Assembly: GCF_026210795.1 (NCBI RefSeq)
Contig: NC_089443.1
Span: 2,914,001-2,978,000, forward strand
DNA: 64,000 nt
Direction of reading: 5' to 3'
DNA from: Rhizophagus irregularis
Lineage: Eukaryota > Glomeromycota > Glomeromycetes > Glomerales > Glomeraceae
Shown here: positions 1 through 10,647 of the stretch, piece after piece
Layout of the letters: every line of letters begins with the position of its first letter
How positions within the stretch are numbered: position 1 is the first letter of the stretch
Program-made: the position numbers and the translations under genes
Notes under the pieces: generated by a model
What the model saw: the letters and a program-made list of their open reading frames with translations, nothing else
Databases searched by the model: none
What the model was told of the DNA's origin: nothing

Positions 1-893
1 TCATCAAAATTGAACTGCTAGATCAAAAGTTATTTGCAAAATATATTTTTACCCTTTAGGATTAATTAGGATTATACTGTATGATAAATCAATTCATGCA
101 GAATACCAAATAAAAGTAATATAAAATAAATAGTATAATAATCATATTTAGGCATTTTGGTTCAAGTTTTAAAATCAAGCTAAAATCTGATCCTTCATTA
201 ACAATTTGAGTAAAATATTCTTCATTCTATTCATATTCTATTGTACTAAAAGTCTTAGAACCGTTCAATTTACTATTGATTTATCTGCAATGCTCACATA
301 TTTTAAAAGTATATTTCTCAATACATTTAATAATTTTGCAATACTTGTATTTTCTTAAAAATATATCAGAAATCAGCTGATTTAAAAGTGATGGAAAGTA
401 GTATTATTAATAATCTGATTTGATCAAACTTAAAGCTAAAGTCAAACTAAACTGATTGACTTAAACCTTCAAGTTAAACTGATAAGATTATTAATATTAG
501 CTTCATTAATTTTTCATTAATTCCATTAATTTGCTTATTGGCTTCATCAACCTATTGGTTTAACTTTATCAATTTAACAGTTAAGTTAAACTAAACTGAA
601 CCATGAGTTTATAACTTAATAAAAATCTTCAAGTTAAATAAAGTTAACCCTTAATTAGTTTAGTTTAATTTAATTCAGTTTAACTTATAATAAACAATAC
701 TATGAGTCAAACTTCAAATCAGATCTATATATATTATATGATATTATATATCTATATATTTTTTTTTATATAACTGCAATGTATTTATAAGTTTATTAAA
801 GTCAAAAATAAAAATATTATTGATTAAAACTATCAATTGTTTGATTTGTAAAATACTTCTATAAATAATTGTATTTAAAGTCAAGTAGCTTAA
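1..893. other. AT-rich intergenic sequence
   Basis: I see no gene here. Positions about 430-720 are a low-complexity stretch in which short words such as AGTTAAACTAAACTG and their complements (CAGTTTAACTTA) alternate, so it could fold on itself. Its origin is not evident. The last 150 bases are the presumed promoter of the deaminase-fold gene; no clear regulatory motif was recognised. Confidence 0.5.
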
Positions 894-2252
894 ATGATTT
901 CAGAAAAATTGAAAGAACTAAAAAAGTATAAGAAAGAACACAAAAAAAAATGGGAGGAAGAGAAAGATCATGAGAAGGAGTTATATAGTAAAGAATGTGT
1001 TGCTCATTGTATCAACTTTGTTGTTGGTGAAGCAAAAGATGAAGTTGCTGACTTGAAAATTCATGATAGATTTTCCTGTTATTTAGCAACAATACTTGCA
1101 AGGGACAAAGAAATAGTTGCAGTATGGTTGAAAATTTTAAAAGATAGCAGTGAAATTTACCTTTCTAAGAACTTTGATTGGCTCAACAAAGATGTGAAGT
1201 ATATTAATAATATTACGAATTATCTGAAAGTTATATCAAAAAATACTCCCATCAAATCAACAGATACCGAAAAGGCTTTTTACCTAGCTGTGATGTCATA
1301 TTGCTATACTAAATTTGAGTTTAGATGGAATAAACTTAAGAATGATATTAATAATGGTGATAATAATGAATACGTTAAATCTTTAAAAGATTATATTTCA
1401 GCAGAGCTTGGTGATTCAGCAACTCCTATCAACATATCCTTAGTTTGTTACGAGTATTATAAGCAAATTAAAGCTAAAGTTAATTCTAACATCTCCCCAA
1501 AATTTTTAGGCCATATTAAGAAAGTGGGATCTTATTTTGGGTCTATTAAAGGTATCATAAATTGTGCAAAGAATATACAATATAAACCACTATTCTCTAA
1601 CATTAAAGTAAATAGAGGAAGGCCTGTTATCATAAATAAACAACCTATATATTCATGGGAAAATATTATCAAAAGGTTTATTGATGAAGATGAAGACAAA
1701 TATAATCATTTCATGACTAGGTGTTCGAAAAAGCCTGAAGTAATGGAAAGAATCCATAAAGTATATACCGACAATGCCACAAAACAACTACAACTTAACA
1801 ATGATAATGTTGAAAAATGTATATACTTACATGCGGAGATGCACATTTTGGCCTCCTTAATTATCGACAATAAAATTAAAAGTAGGGTGTTTATAGCAGT
1901 GTCAAAGAAATGCTGTTACTTGTGTGAACTTTATATTAATTTTGCAATAAAACAAGGATATAACATTGTCATTTCTGGGAAACACCAGAAATTATATGAT
2001 AGATGGATACTTCCGCATGTAAAAAATAGCGACTTCAAGGATAAATCCCTGATATATATACTAGAAAATCTTAATCAAATCATAGAGAAAAAAATAGAAC
2101 ACTATATCAAAAGTTTGCCAGCAAATTTTGACAATAGTGGAAATAATCTAGATTTATATGATAATGGTAATAATATATATATGAGATATATGGAATATAT
2201 AAAAGATTTTGACAATGTATGTAAGAAAATAGATTTAAAATTTAAAATTTAG
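894..2252 (+). CDS. Standalone cytidine-deaminase-fold protein (OTT_1508-like)
   Basis: An uninterrupted 452-residue reading frame without introns. The N-terminus is a Lys/Glu-rich helix (residues 1-30) followed by a mostly helical region with no motif I recognise. The C-terminal third carries a zinc-deaminase signature: a HAE motif at residues 313-315 (His zinc ligand and catalytic Glu) and, 25 residues later, a SKKCCYLC motif whose Cys341 and Cys344 fit the CxxC zinc ligands. It is followed by a short G-x-H stretch (SGKHQKLYDRW), which I associate with the fungal OTT_1508-like deaminase family. Known of the superfamily: zinc-dependent deamination of bases or nucleosides, with many members acting on nucleic acids or as toxins or defence factors. 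The substrate here is unknown. It lies beside a transposon-rich segment, far from the housekeeping genes. All four motif residues are present, so the frame looks functional. The deaminase-fold assignment is fairly secure; the family name is less so. Confidence 0.72.
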   Translation: MISEKLKELKKYKKEHKKKWEEEKDHEKELYSKECVAHCINFVVGEAKDEVADLKIHDRFSCYLATILARDKEIVAVWLKILKDSSEIYLSKNFDWLNKDVKYINNITNYLKVISKNTPIKSTDTEKAFYLAVMSYCYTKFEFRWNKLKNDINNGDNNEYVKSLKDYISAELGDSATPINISLVCYEYYKQIKAKVNSNISPKFLGHIKKVGSYFGSIKGIINCAKNIQYKPLFSNIKVNRGRPVIINKQPIYSWENIIKRFIDEDEDKYNHFMTRCSKKPEVMERIHKVYTDNATKQLQLNNDNVEKCIYLHAEMHILASLIIDNKIKSRVFIAVSKKCCYLCELYINFAIKQGYNIVISGKHQKLYDRWILPHVKNSDFKDKSLIYILENLNQIIEKKIEHYIKSLPANFDNSGNNLDLYDNGNNIYMRYMEYIKDFDNVCKKIDLKFKI

Positions 2253-2789
2253 AAAATAAATAATGTATGCAAATTTCATTTTGTGAGCTATACTTTTTTT
2301 TATATAAAATATTATAATTAAGGAATATTAAATTTGTAGAAAAAAAAGAGTAATTTTAACGCTCACCAGTGATGAAAATTACTAATCACGTGATTTGATA
2401 AATTTTTAGTTTTTCATTAAACGAAAAATGTAAATTTTAATAAATAATTTTTCTGCAATTTTATGTAATAATAAATGAAATATAATTTAATAATAATGTG
2501 TATAACTTTTCTAATTGTAATTATATAATTAAAATTAATGAAGTTTTATTATAAGAAATTTATACTCAAATTACATGAAAAATCACAAAAAAAAAGACTC
2601 CTATTTCCCATCCACCAGCTAACGAATACAAGTCTTTTATATAGTTTTTTATCTCATAAAAGTTTCATTACATGTCAATTATTATAGTATTGCGAAATTA
2701 ACTTAATTTAACATTATAAAATTCTGTTATTACAATTTTCGATTAAAGTAATTGAAATCATAAAACTCTAATAAAAAAAACATACCTAT
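2253..2789. other. Intergenic sequence with CACCAGTG motif
   Basis: No gene is seen. CTCACCAGTGATGAAAATT at about 2365-2383 resembles the CACCAGTGGTG motifs near 8.2 kb, on the other side of the MULE relic. These may mark the decayed ends of that element. Confidence 0.3.
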
Positions 2790-4077
2790 TATCTATTCCC
2801 TGAGCATTTTTTCTGATAGTGACCAAATTTACCATACAATAAGCATTTACGCTGTTGTTTTATAGGCTGATCATTACTTTTATCAATAATTTCTTGCATC
2901 AGAACTCTCCTTTTTGATATTTCCATTGCACTTCTTAATCTTTTTTTTTGATGGAGCCCTCTAACTTTAGTTACATAAGGACTGGTAATTTGTTCAATTA
3001 AATTTTTTTGTAATAGAACTATATTATCATTTTCTTGATTAGACTCATTAATTTCTATTATATCATGATTAACATTGTCATTATTATCTACATTTTTTTC
3101 TTGTTTTGCTTCAATAAAATCTTTTAATAATTGAATTAATTCATGATCACTATTGGTTTCTAATGCAATATTAACAGCAGTTTTTACTGTAAAAAATGCT
3201 ATCCCAAATCTATTTCGTTGATTAGTATTTTGACGAATAACTTCATTATTATCAGACCTTTGAATACAATGTAAACTTTGAAATGTACATAATGTAATTT
3301 GAGATAATGTTGAAGTATCAGTAGTTGTTTCTATTGCTGTAAGAATCAGAAAGTTTTTAAGATTAATATCTAAATTAGTTAAAATACTGTCTTTATATCA
3401 TCTAATAGGTATGATGCTAATATAGAACTTTGCTAAATTTGAATATAACATTACTTTCCAGAAATGTTGGCAAATTATACCTTTTGTAATTGTTTCCAAA
3501 CAAATACAAAGGTGGGTTTTATCATCCAAAAGTATTACTATATTATATTTACGTGAAAAGCCACCTATATGTCTTATTTTTCATATTTCAATGATATTTG
3601 AAATTTCAATACCACTTAAAAGAGACTTTATAATTATTTGTGATTTATCAATAATATCTTCAATAAAATTATCACTGGCAGTCTCAATATCTAAATTCTA
3701 TAAGATTTATATAAAAAAGAATCATATGAAGATACGAATCATATGATTGATCTATTAATTAGTAACGCAACGTATATAAACATTACAAAGTTACTATTAA
3801 TTTTAATAAAATGATAATTACCTCATCTAAAGATGATATCAAACAACCTTCATTGAGAAATTTGAAATTTCTGCTATGATAATACAAGAAGCATCAAAAA
3901 GTAATTAAGAACAATATCAATACTGGAAAAAAATTGAGATAATAAATGTGGAAGACCAACTGTTGTTTGATAAGCTTTAAGGTTGACTAATTTACAATAC
4001 TGAAGTTCGTTTTCATGTCTTTTATCAATAGTATTTCCAATTTCACAAAGATTGCTTACACTATTTAATGTCTTTTT

Positions 4078-4614
4078 CACAGGTCGAAAAGTGAAAAATC
4101 AGGCACCAATCAGTCACCAATCAGGTAGCTGATTGGTGACTGATTGGTGACTGATTGGTTCCTGATTGGCATTTTCGCCAAATACCGTCACCAATCAGGC
4201 AGTTTGCTAACTTTTGATCCAGTGATCAGAAAAAGATGAAATATAGCTCATTGGAATCGTCTCAACAAGACGAATCTAATGGTAGTAAAATCGCATCTCT
4301 AGGATTAATAGTTAATAAAAAATTAAATAAAATATAAATGATACATTTTTATTTTTATATTTTACTTAATTTTTCATCAAGTATTAATCCTAGAAATGCG
4401 ATTTTACTACCATTAGATTCGTCTTGTTGAGACGATTCCAATGAGCTATATTTCATCTTTTTCTGATAACTGGATCAAAAGTTAGCAAACTGCCTGATTG
4501 GTGACAATATTTGGCGAAAATGCCAATCAGGCACCAATCGGTCACCAATCAGATACCTGATTGGTGACCGATTGGTGACTGATTGATGCCTGATTTTTCA
4601 CTTTTCGACCTGTG
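4078..4614. mobile_element. Foldback element with CACAGGTCGAAAAGTG ends
   Basis: A 537-bp near-palindrome inserted in the MULE relic. Both ends carry CACAGGTCGAAAAGTGAAAA in inverted orientation, and the arms (about 230 bp each) stay complementary up to a short AT-rich loop near 4315-4380. Each arm holds repeated ATTGGTGAC words and one copy of the GACGAATC hairpin box. Comparing the flanks with the expected MULE reading frame suggests a 3-bp TTT target duplication. No transposase is encoded, so it must be mobilised by another element. A 3-bp duplication and a CAC start would suit a CACTA-like system, but that assignment is tentative. Confidence 0.8.
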
Positions 4615-5501
4615 TTTGATAATTGCATTAAATGACTCTACACTTTGTATGAATTGAATATCTGCATTAAATTATTGGAATGGTGTATAGGCTTTGGCTC
4701 AGCTACTTCAATTAGGATATAATACTTTAGTCATATATTGATAACTTTCTGGAAATTCATTCATCATAGATTTTTACCGTTATTCAAATAACTTTATACT
4801 TAATGTATTTCTATATAAGTAAAATGATTTACTAAATGAACGAAATTTTGTACCCAATTTTGCTTTAAGGTGTTTGGTAATATTTTGCCAAATATGGAAA
4901 AAGCAATAAAAATGTGGCATCATTGGAAACATATGAGCAGCTACATTAATCAATTCTGTTCTGAATCTGTCCAAAATGCTTTTAGCACAGTATTGTTTGT
5001 TGCTTTCATAAGACATTGTAAAATCCACGTATATGTAGACACCATTTCATTCTCAACAAGAGCATTAGCTACATTTCAAAACTTTTGCTTATTCATCTCT
5101 GCAGAGACTTTAAGATTACATACCTGCCAATCTAAATTTCTTATTAATTGTTCATAATTTTCTTTTGTCATAGATATCGTAGGGGCAATAATGAAGTGCA
5201 ATGCTCCTTGAACATCAAAGAAGCATAGTTGACTTTATCCATTTTGAAATGCAATTTTTTTTTAATAATTTAATTTTAGGATCTTTTTTTTTTATTTTTG
5301 CAATGTATTTAATAGGTTTATTCATAATTGTCTTTAATCATGAAAACACTTAAATACATGTTGTATTTATTTGTTTTATATGTGTTATCATTTAACACCA
5401 CATCATGAAATTGTTGGTATAAATCCTGTTGGGAAGGGGACATCCAGAAAATACCAGACAAATGACATTCATTACCTGAATGTCGAACAAATACCTTCCA
5501 A

Positions 5502-6662
5502 AGGACCCTGAACATTATATATATAACTCAGATCTAAGGTCAAAAATTTTAATATAACTTTATACACTTAATTTTATTAAAAGCTTTATACAAAATCATC
5601 ATATAAGTTCAAATTTTACTTCAAATTATATAATTTCAAATCTGAGTTTATATAAAACAAAATTTATTTTATTTATTGATTTTATGTAATCATTTCAATA
5701 ATGATTTATCAATTCAAAAATTCATAATTTAAAAAAAATTTAAAAAAAACTTACTTGTCATAATTCAAAAATTAGTACTGTTGTAAAAAATACAAATGTT
5801 TCCACAAGTATTATACTAATGATTACAAAAATTTAAATCTAGGTAGTTTCGAACCTGCTGAACAACTTTCAATTAATAAAGATAGTCGATTTCATTTGAT
5901 AAAGATGCTGAAATTACACTCTGAAGTTACTGATTGTGTGATTAAAAAAAAATTGGAAGTGCGAAAATTGCTCGTATTCCATAAGTATTACTCCGATTAC
6001 TATAAAAATTTAGTTGTAGGTAGTTCTGACATCCGTAACCAATTTTCTCTTAATAAAGGAAGTCGATTTCATTTGACTAAAATGCCGTAATTACGCTCCA
6101 AAATTAATAAACGAAAAAAGCAAATTTAAAATTACTATAATTATAAAAATATGCGTGTACTCCATAAGTATTACTCCAATTGCTATGAAAATTTAGATTC
6201 GAGTAGTTTTGGCATTGTTAAACAACTTTCTCTTAATAAAGAAAGTCAATTTCATTTGGCTTAAATGGTAAAATTACACTCCAAAGTTTGACGAAAGTAA
6301 AAAGAAAAAATTTAGGAATAAATGTATTATGAATTATATAAAATACCCATATTTTCACAAAATACAGGTAATAAAAACTGTGACAAAAGTATTTAATATG
6401 TGCTAATTTGTAAATTTACAAAGTTTTTAAAATTTTTTTAAAGAAAAATTTTTTATATACGTAATTTATTTACACAAGTATCATTATACAAAATAAAGAT
6501 TTCATTTGATTTAAAGATTATCACTGTTATACAAATACATATCTGACTTACCGAAAAATTACTAACAGGCTATACAAAATCAAATATATGACTTATTGGA
6601 AAATTATATAATAAGTTTATACAAAACTGGATCCCAGTGTTATATGTATTGTTCAGAGTCCT
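5502..6662. mobile_element. hAT-like non-autonomous element, AGGAYYC ends
   Basis: Inserted in the MULE relic. Left end AGGACCCTGAACATTATAT; the right end read in reverse is AGGACTCTGAACAATACAT. The flanking 8-mers CCTTCCAA (5494-5501) and TCTTCCAA (6663-6670) match at 7 of 8 positions, as expected for an 8-bp target duplication of the hAT type. The interior holds three diverged tandem units (about 5803-5935, 5974-6107, 6154-6290). No transposase is seen. Related ends occur at 32879, 54875 and 57464. Confidence 0.7.
5803..6290. repeat. Three diverged tandem units of about 175 bp
   Basis: Each unit contains TAAGTATTACTCC (or a close variant), then AATTTAG..TAGTT, CTCTTAATAAAG and AGTCGATTTCATTTG in the same order, ending in ATTACRCTC. 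Divergence between units suggests an old expansion inside the 5502-6662 element. Confidence 0.65.
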
Positions 6663-6706
6663 TCTTCCAACCTGGATCTTGAATTATTTTTCAAGAAAAT
6701 TGTTAA

Positions 6707-7204
6707 TTCGTGATCCGCAAATAAAGTAGAGAGTCCTATATCAAAAATCGGGGTAATTATATAATAGCGTAGAATCTGACGTCATGGCAAACCAAAGTAC
6801 TAATTGTTAAAATATAATATAAAAACTAAGTTTATTGCCATCAAATTATGTTATTTAGCTTACTTTTTATTGAAAGTCCGGTAAATTTTTTGAGCACTAT
6901 AAATGACTTACTTATAAGCTTAAAGGTAAAAAATGCCTTATTTTTAACGTTGCGAATAATGGATTTTTACTTTTAGGCTCATAGGAAAGTTATTTCTAAT
7001 TATTGAAAATTTTACTGGACTTCCAGTAAGAAGTTAGCCAAATGGTATAATTTTATGCTAATGGTTTTAGTTTTTACATCATATTTAAAAAATTCGTACT
7101 TTAATTTGCCACGTCTTCAGATTCCGCGCTATTATATATTACTATATATAACTTAACCCCAGTTTTTAATAATTAGATTCTCTACTTTTTACGCGGATCA
7201 CGAA
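6707..7204. mobile_element. TTAA-flanked inverted-repeat element (piggyBac-like MITE)
   Basis: Ends TTCGTGATCCGC and GCGGATCACGAA form a perfect inverted repeat, flanked on both sides by TTAA (6703-6706 and 7205-7208). A TTAA target duplication is the hallmark of piggyBac-type transposition. About 498 bp, with no coding potential. Its first 11 bases are shared with the element at 12728-13502. Confidence 0.65.
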
Positions 7205-8195
7205 TTAAATAACGAACTTGTATCAGAATTTTTTTTATTTTTATTTTTACGTAAATGGTATATTAAGTTATAAATATTCTGTTTATGGAATACATGTTGT
7301 GGGTGTTTTTTTTTTCAAAATTTCTAACTGTATAATAGGTGCCACCTTGCAATCTGTAAAAAACTTTAAATCTTGCATCATCTTATCATTAAAATGTCAA
7401 TATCTAACATTGAGATATACTATTTGTATAGGATTTAATTCATGATTATGTGTATCTACTAATATTATACACTTTATTCTGGCTATTTTCTGTCTTTGGT
7501 AAGAAAAAGTTACAATACCATTCACAATTGTTTTTGTTAGAATTGCGTGAATGATGCAAATTTTGATTAATAATCTTACGGGCTTCATAATTACCACTAA
7601 AAAAACAATAAAATGATTTGCGTTAGGTAATAGAATGATTATTTGCATCTTTATCATTACGAAAAACCTGGTATCCAAAGCCTCTTTCTAAACAGTAATT
7701 ATGCAAAAATGTATCAACTGATGTCCAGTCATCAAAACTATCTCCTACACAGAGATTATATTAATATGAAGAACAGTTTAAGCTGTCATTTAACCTGTCA
7801 AATAGTTCTGTAAGTTCTTCTTCTAGTTCATTAAACAAGTGTTCAGGAGATTTAGAAGATGTAATAATGTTTTCTAATACATTTTCTTCTAATTCATTAA
7901 AAAAATATTCAGAAAACTTGGGAGGTGTAATAATATCTTCTAACATGCTTTTTTCATTACTTTCAATAAAAAAATTTGTAGGTAAAATGGTGTCTTCAGA
8001 AAAATTTATAAAGAAATCCCAATCTATGTCTATTGTGGTAAAGGATTTGTTAGGATAAATATTACTGCATTAATTATCACTTCTTTATTTAATATATGTA
8101 GAGCACAAATTTTTTATGATGTGCATGGGTATTATAAATATATATTTAGTTAAAATTTATATGCTTATACAATAATTACGTTATACAACACTATG

Positions 8196-8295
8196 GTAAA
8201 AATCACCAGTGGTAAAACAAAAATTAAAAATTAATAAAATCATCACCAGAGGTAATTAAAATTTGAATTTCACCAGTGGTGAAAATTAAATAAAT
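8196..8295. repeat. Cluster of CACCAGTGGTG-type palindromes
   Basis: ATCACCAGTGGTAAAAC, ATCATCACCAGAGGTAATT and TTTCACCAGTGGTGAAAAT occur within 100 bp. The last contains a perfect palindrome. They may be the decayed distal end of the MULE at 2790-7960. Confidence 0.4.
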
Positions 8296-8698
8296 TTGAA
8301 AAAAAAGTATAATTGTAGGAATAAGAGTATATTCTATCAATAATAAAGTATAAAAGTTTAAAGCAAAATTATTTTTCTTGTAAATGAATGTAAAAAGTTA
8401 ATTTAAAAGGATATTGAGTTTTCACTTTCATTTTTATTCATATGATATATAAAATTATATTATTAAAATAAGGTTGTTTGGCTAAACTCATTTTAACTTT
8501 TGACAAAAATCTAAACTTTAATTAGTAATAGTTTAAACTATGATAAAAAGTTTCGACAATAGCTAAATGTCTAAACTATGTCTAAACTTTCTAATTAATA
8601 AAATTTAAAATAAATAATTATTAATACATTATTATATATATTTAAATAAATTTTTTATAAATAAATATTATATAATTATTAATAAGGTTTTTACTTCA

Positions 8699-8818
8699 AA
8701 TCACTGGGGGAGATCATCACCGTTGGCCAGAATTATCAATTTTTACCAGCACTATATTTTTTTAATGCTGGTCGATTGTAATAATTTCAGTCACTGGTGA
8801 TCATCACCCCCAGTGATA
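8699..8818. mobile_element. Small 120-bp MITE with ATCACTGGGGG ends
   Basis: Terminal inverted repeat of about 22 bp (ATCACTGGGGGAGATCATCA on the left, mirrored on the right), with an inner hairpin of ACCAGCA and TGCTGGT. No coding content. Confidence 0.6.
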
Positions 8819-8843
8819 GTTAGAAAAATTCTATTAATAAATA

Positions 8844-9126
8844 TAGTTAGACTTTCATATAGTAACATTTTATATAATTACATCATATAAAATTTCTCCT
8901 TATAATCACACCTTTGAGAAAACCCAATTTATATACTTATTATATAAAAAAACCTTTATATAATTACATCATATAAAATTTCTCCTTATAATCACACCTT
9001 TAAGAAAATCCAATTTATATACTTATTATATAAAAAAACCTTTATATAATTACATCATAGTAAAAGCCTCTATATAGTTACCAATTTTTATAGAATTGAT
9101 TAAATAACTATATAGAGATCTGACTG
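8844..9126. mobile_element. Pogo/Tc1-like MITE flanked by TA
   Basis: The right end read in reverse is CAGTCAGATCTCTATATAGT; the left end is the decayed TAGTTAGACTTTCATATAGT. Both sit next to TA, as expected for Tc1/mariner/pogo insertion. Inside is a tandem duplication of about 106 bp (8868-9055). The same type of end is found at 11737 and 52774. Confidence 0.6.
8868..9055. repeat. Tandem duplication, unit about 106 bp
   Basis: The unit starting ATATAATTACATCATATAAA and ending near ATATAAAAAAACCTTT is present nearly twice with only a few differences, so it is younger than the surrounding element. Confidence 0.75.
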
Positions 9127-9222
9127 TACTAATAATAATATATAAAAAGTAAAATTATAAAACTGGTTATTAATTAAACTTACTATATATTTTAATATAT
9201 ATAATGATTTAAATAATTAATA

Positions 9223-9980
9223 TCCCTTAAACTGTAAGCAATTGCGGGCAAATTTGCCCGCAATTTTACCAAATTTCAGCTCTCATCTAATTTTATGAAA
9301 AATAAAGCAATTTTAATAAAATTTTTTTCCAAGATAGTTTAAATTATATATTGTGCAGCAATTATTATCATTTATTAATTATATATTAGAAAATCGAAAA
9401 TTACCCATTGGTCAAAAGTTGTATTTTAAGATAATCACAAAATTTTAAAAAACTTTGCACTTAACTTCGACGATTTCATTGATAATTAATTGTAGCTATA
9501 TAAAAGCTTAATAGAATATGTAGAATTTGGTATGAGAAACGACTTTTGTTAATATGATTTTTGATATTTAAAAGTAGGATTTTGACTTTATATAGAACCC
9601 TTAATGAAAATTTTATTATGCATTTTAATTATATATTCATAATAATTGATTTTTTTTTATCTCTATTTTGTTTATTATAATGCAAAATTTTTATAATAAA
9701 AATAAAAAGTTATAATAAATATTCAAATAGAGAAAAAATATGGTAAGAAAAGTTTAAATTTTATTATATAAAAATTCCGATACTATTTTTGTGGGTTAAT
9801 TTCTAATCCAATTTTAATGATCAACTGTATATCTAACTCATACAATTTATGGCCAGAATGTAGATCAATTTGGCTGCAAAATTATGTGACGATCTGGCCA
9901 AAATTAAAGAATTTTTTATAGCGTCATTTATTCTAATTTAGAAATTGCGGGCAAATTTGCCCGCAAAACAGTTTAAGGGA
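9223..9980. mobile_element. TA-flanked element with terminal palindromes
   Basis: Inverted ends TCCCTTAAACTGT and ACAGTTTAAGGGA, each next to TA. Just inside each end lies the same perfect 22-bp palindrome (9242-9263 and 9943-9964; half-site TTGCGGGCAAA). 758 bp, no recognisable protein. The TA duplication suggests a Tc1/mariner-type system. Confidence 0.65.
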
Positions 9981-10647
9981 TAATGTATATTAAATTTTAT
10001 AATTTTTATAATTGCAAAACTGGTTAAATTTATATTAAATTATATAATTTATTATAATAAATGGTAAACTTTATTAATTACTATGTAAAAATATGTCTAA
10101 ACTTTTTACAGTTTTACCAGTTTTGTCAGTTTCGCAGTTTTACAAATTTTTAATTTTTTAATAAAATGTTTCAACTAGTTTCGATTTCAACAATTGTCTA
10201 AACTACTTAGTTTCACCTAGCAACCTTAATTAAATACAAGTAAGGTTGCTTGTCTAAACCTCTTCAAAATCTTACGATTAGTTTTGTCAAAATTTTACTA
10301 TAAATTTATTATAGTTTTGACAGAGTTTCAGCAGTTTCAGCATTTATAATAAGTTTCGGCAGTTTCGCTTTTCTTCAAAGTTTCACCAGTTTTTTAATAT
10401 AACTTTAATATAGTTTCAGCAGAATTTCACTTTTCAGCGAAATGCCATTTTGCCTAAACCCCTAGGTTTTGGCAAGCAACCTTAAACACAAGAGATGAAG
10501 TGATTTCAAATATACTCATAGACAAAATATTTTGACCATTTTGGCTGATTAGTTTTTGTTTACAAGTATTCAATTAATCTATCTCATTTAAGGATTTTGA
10601 TTATTGATATATTTGGGATTTGTAAAGGCAAATTTTCCATCTTATTT

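Larger units (their letters stand above)
2790..7960 (-). mobile_element. Degraded FAR1-domain Mutator-like (MULE) transposon
   Basis: Fragments on the minus strand line up in the order of a FAR1-type MULE transposase. At 7400-7745 is a FAR1 DNA-binding domain (GDSFDDWTSVDTFLHNYC at the N side, HNHELNP at the C side). At 5318-5515 is the start of the MULE DDE domain (FWMSPSQQDLYQQFHDVVLN). At 4780-5028 is its HFYCFFHIWQNITKHLK stretch. At 3874-4080, continuing across 4615-4680, is ESFNAIIKKTLNSVSN. At 2790-3200 is the tail with a zinc-knuckle-like CLLYGKFGHYQKKC, in which the second Cys of the usual CxxC is Tyr. In-frame stops, frameshifts and three nested insertions (4078-4614, 5502-6662, 6707-7204) make it non-functional. 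The acidic N-terminal piece at 7761-7946 may belong to the same protein. Terminal repeats are uncertain; CACCAGTG-like motifs near 2369 and 8266 are candidates. Confidence 0.8.

Noticed and set aside
5830-5870. TTTCGAACCTGC resembling a tRNA T-loop
   Set aside because: No acceptor stem, D-arm or anticodon stem can be folded around it; it lies within tandem repeats of a transposon.
7218-7445. Plus-strand frame MYQNFFYFYFYVNG
   Set aside because: Phe/Tyr-rich chance frame antisense to the FAR1 domain of the MULE relic.
8868-9055. Tandem direct repeats considered as a CRISPR-like array
   Set aside because: There are no spacers; the unit of about 106 bp is duplicated head to tail in a eukaryotic transposon.
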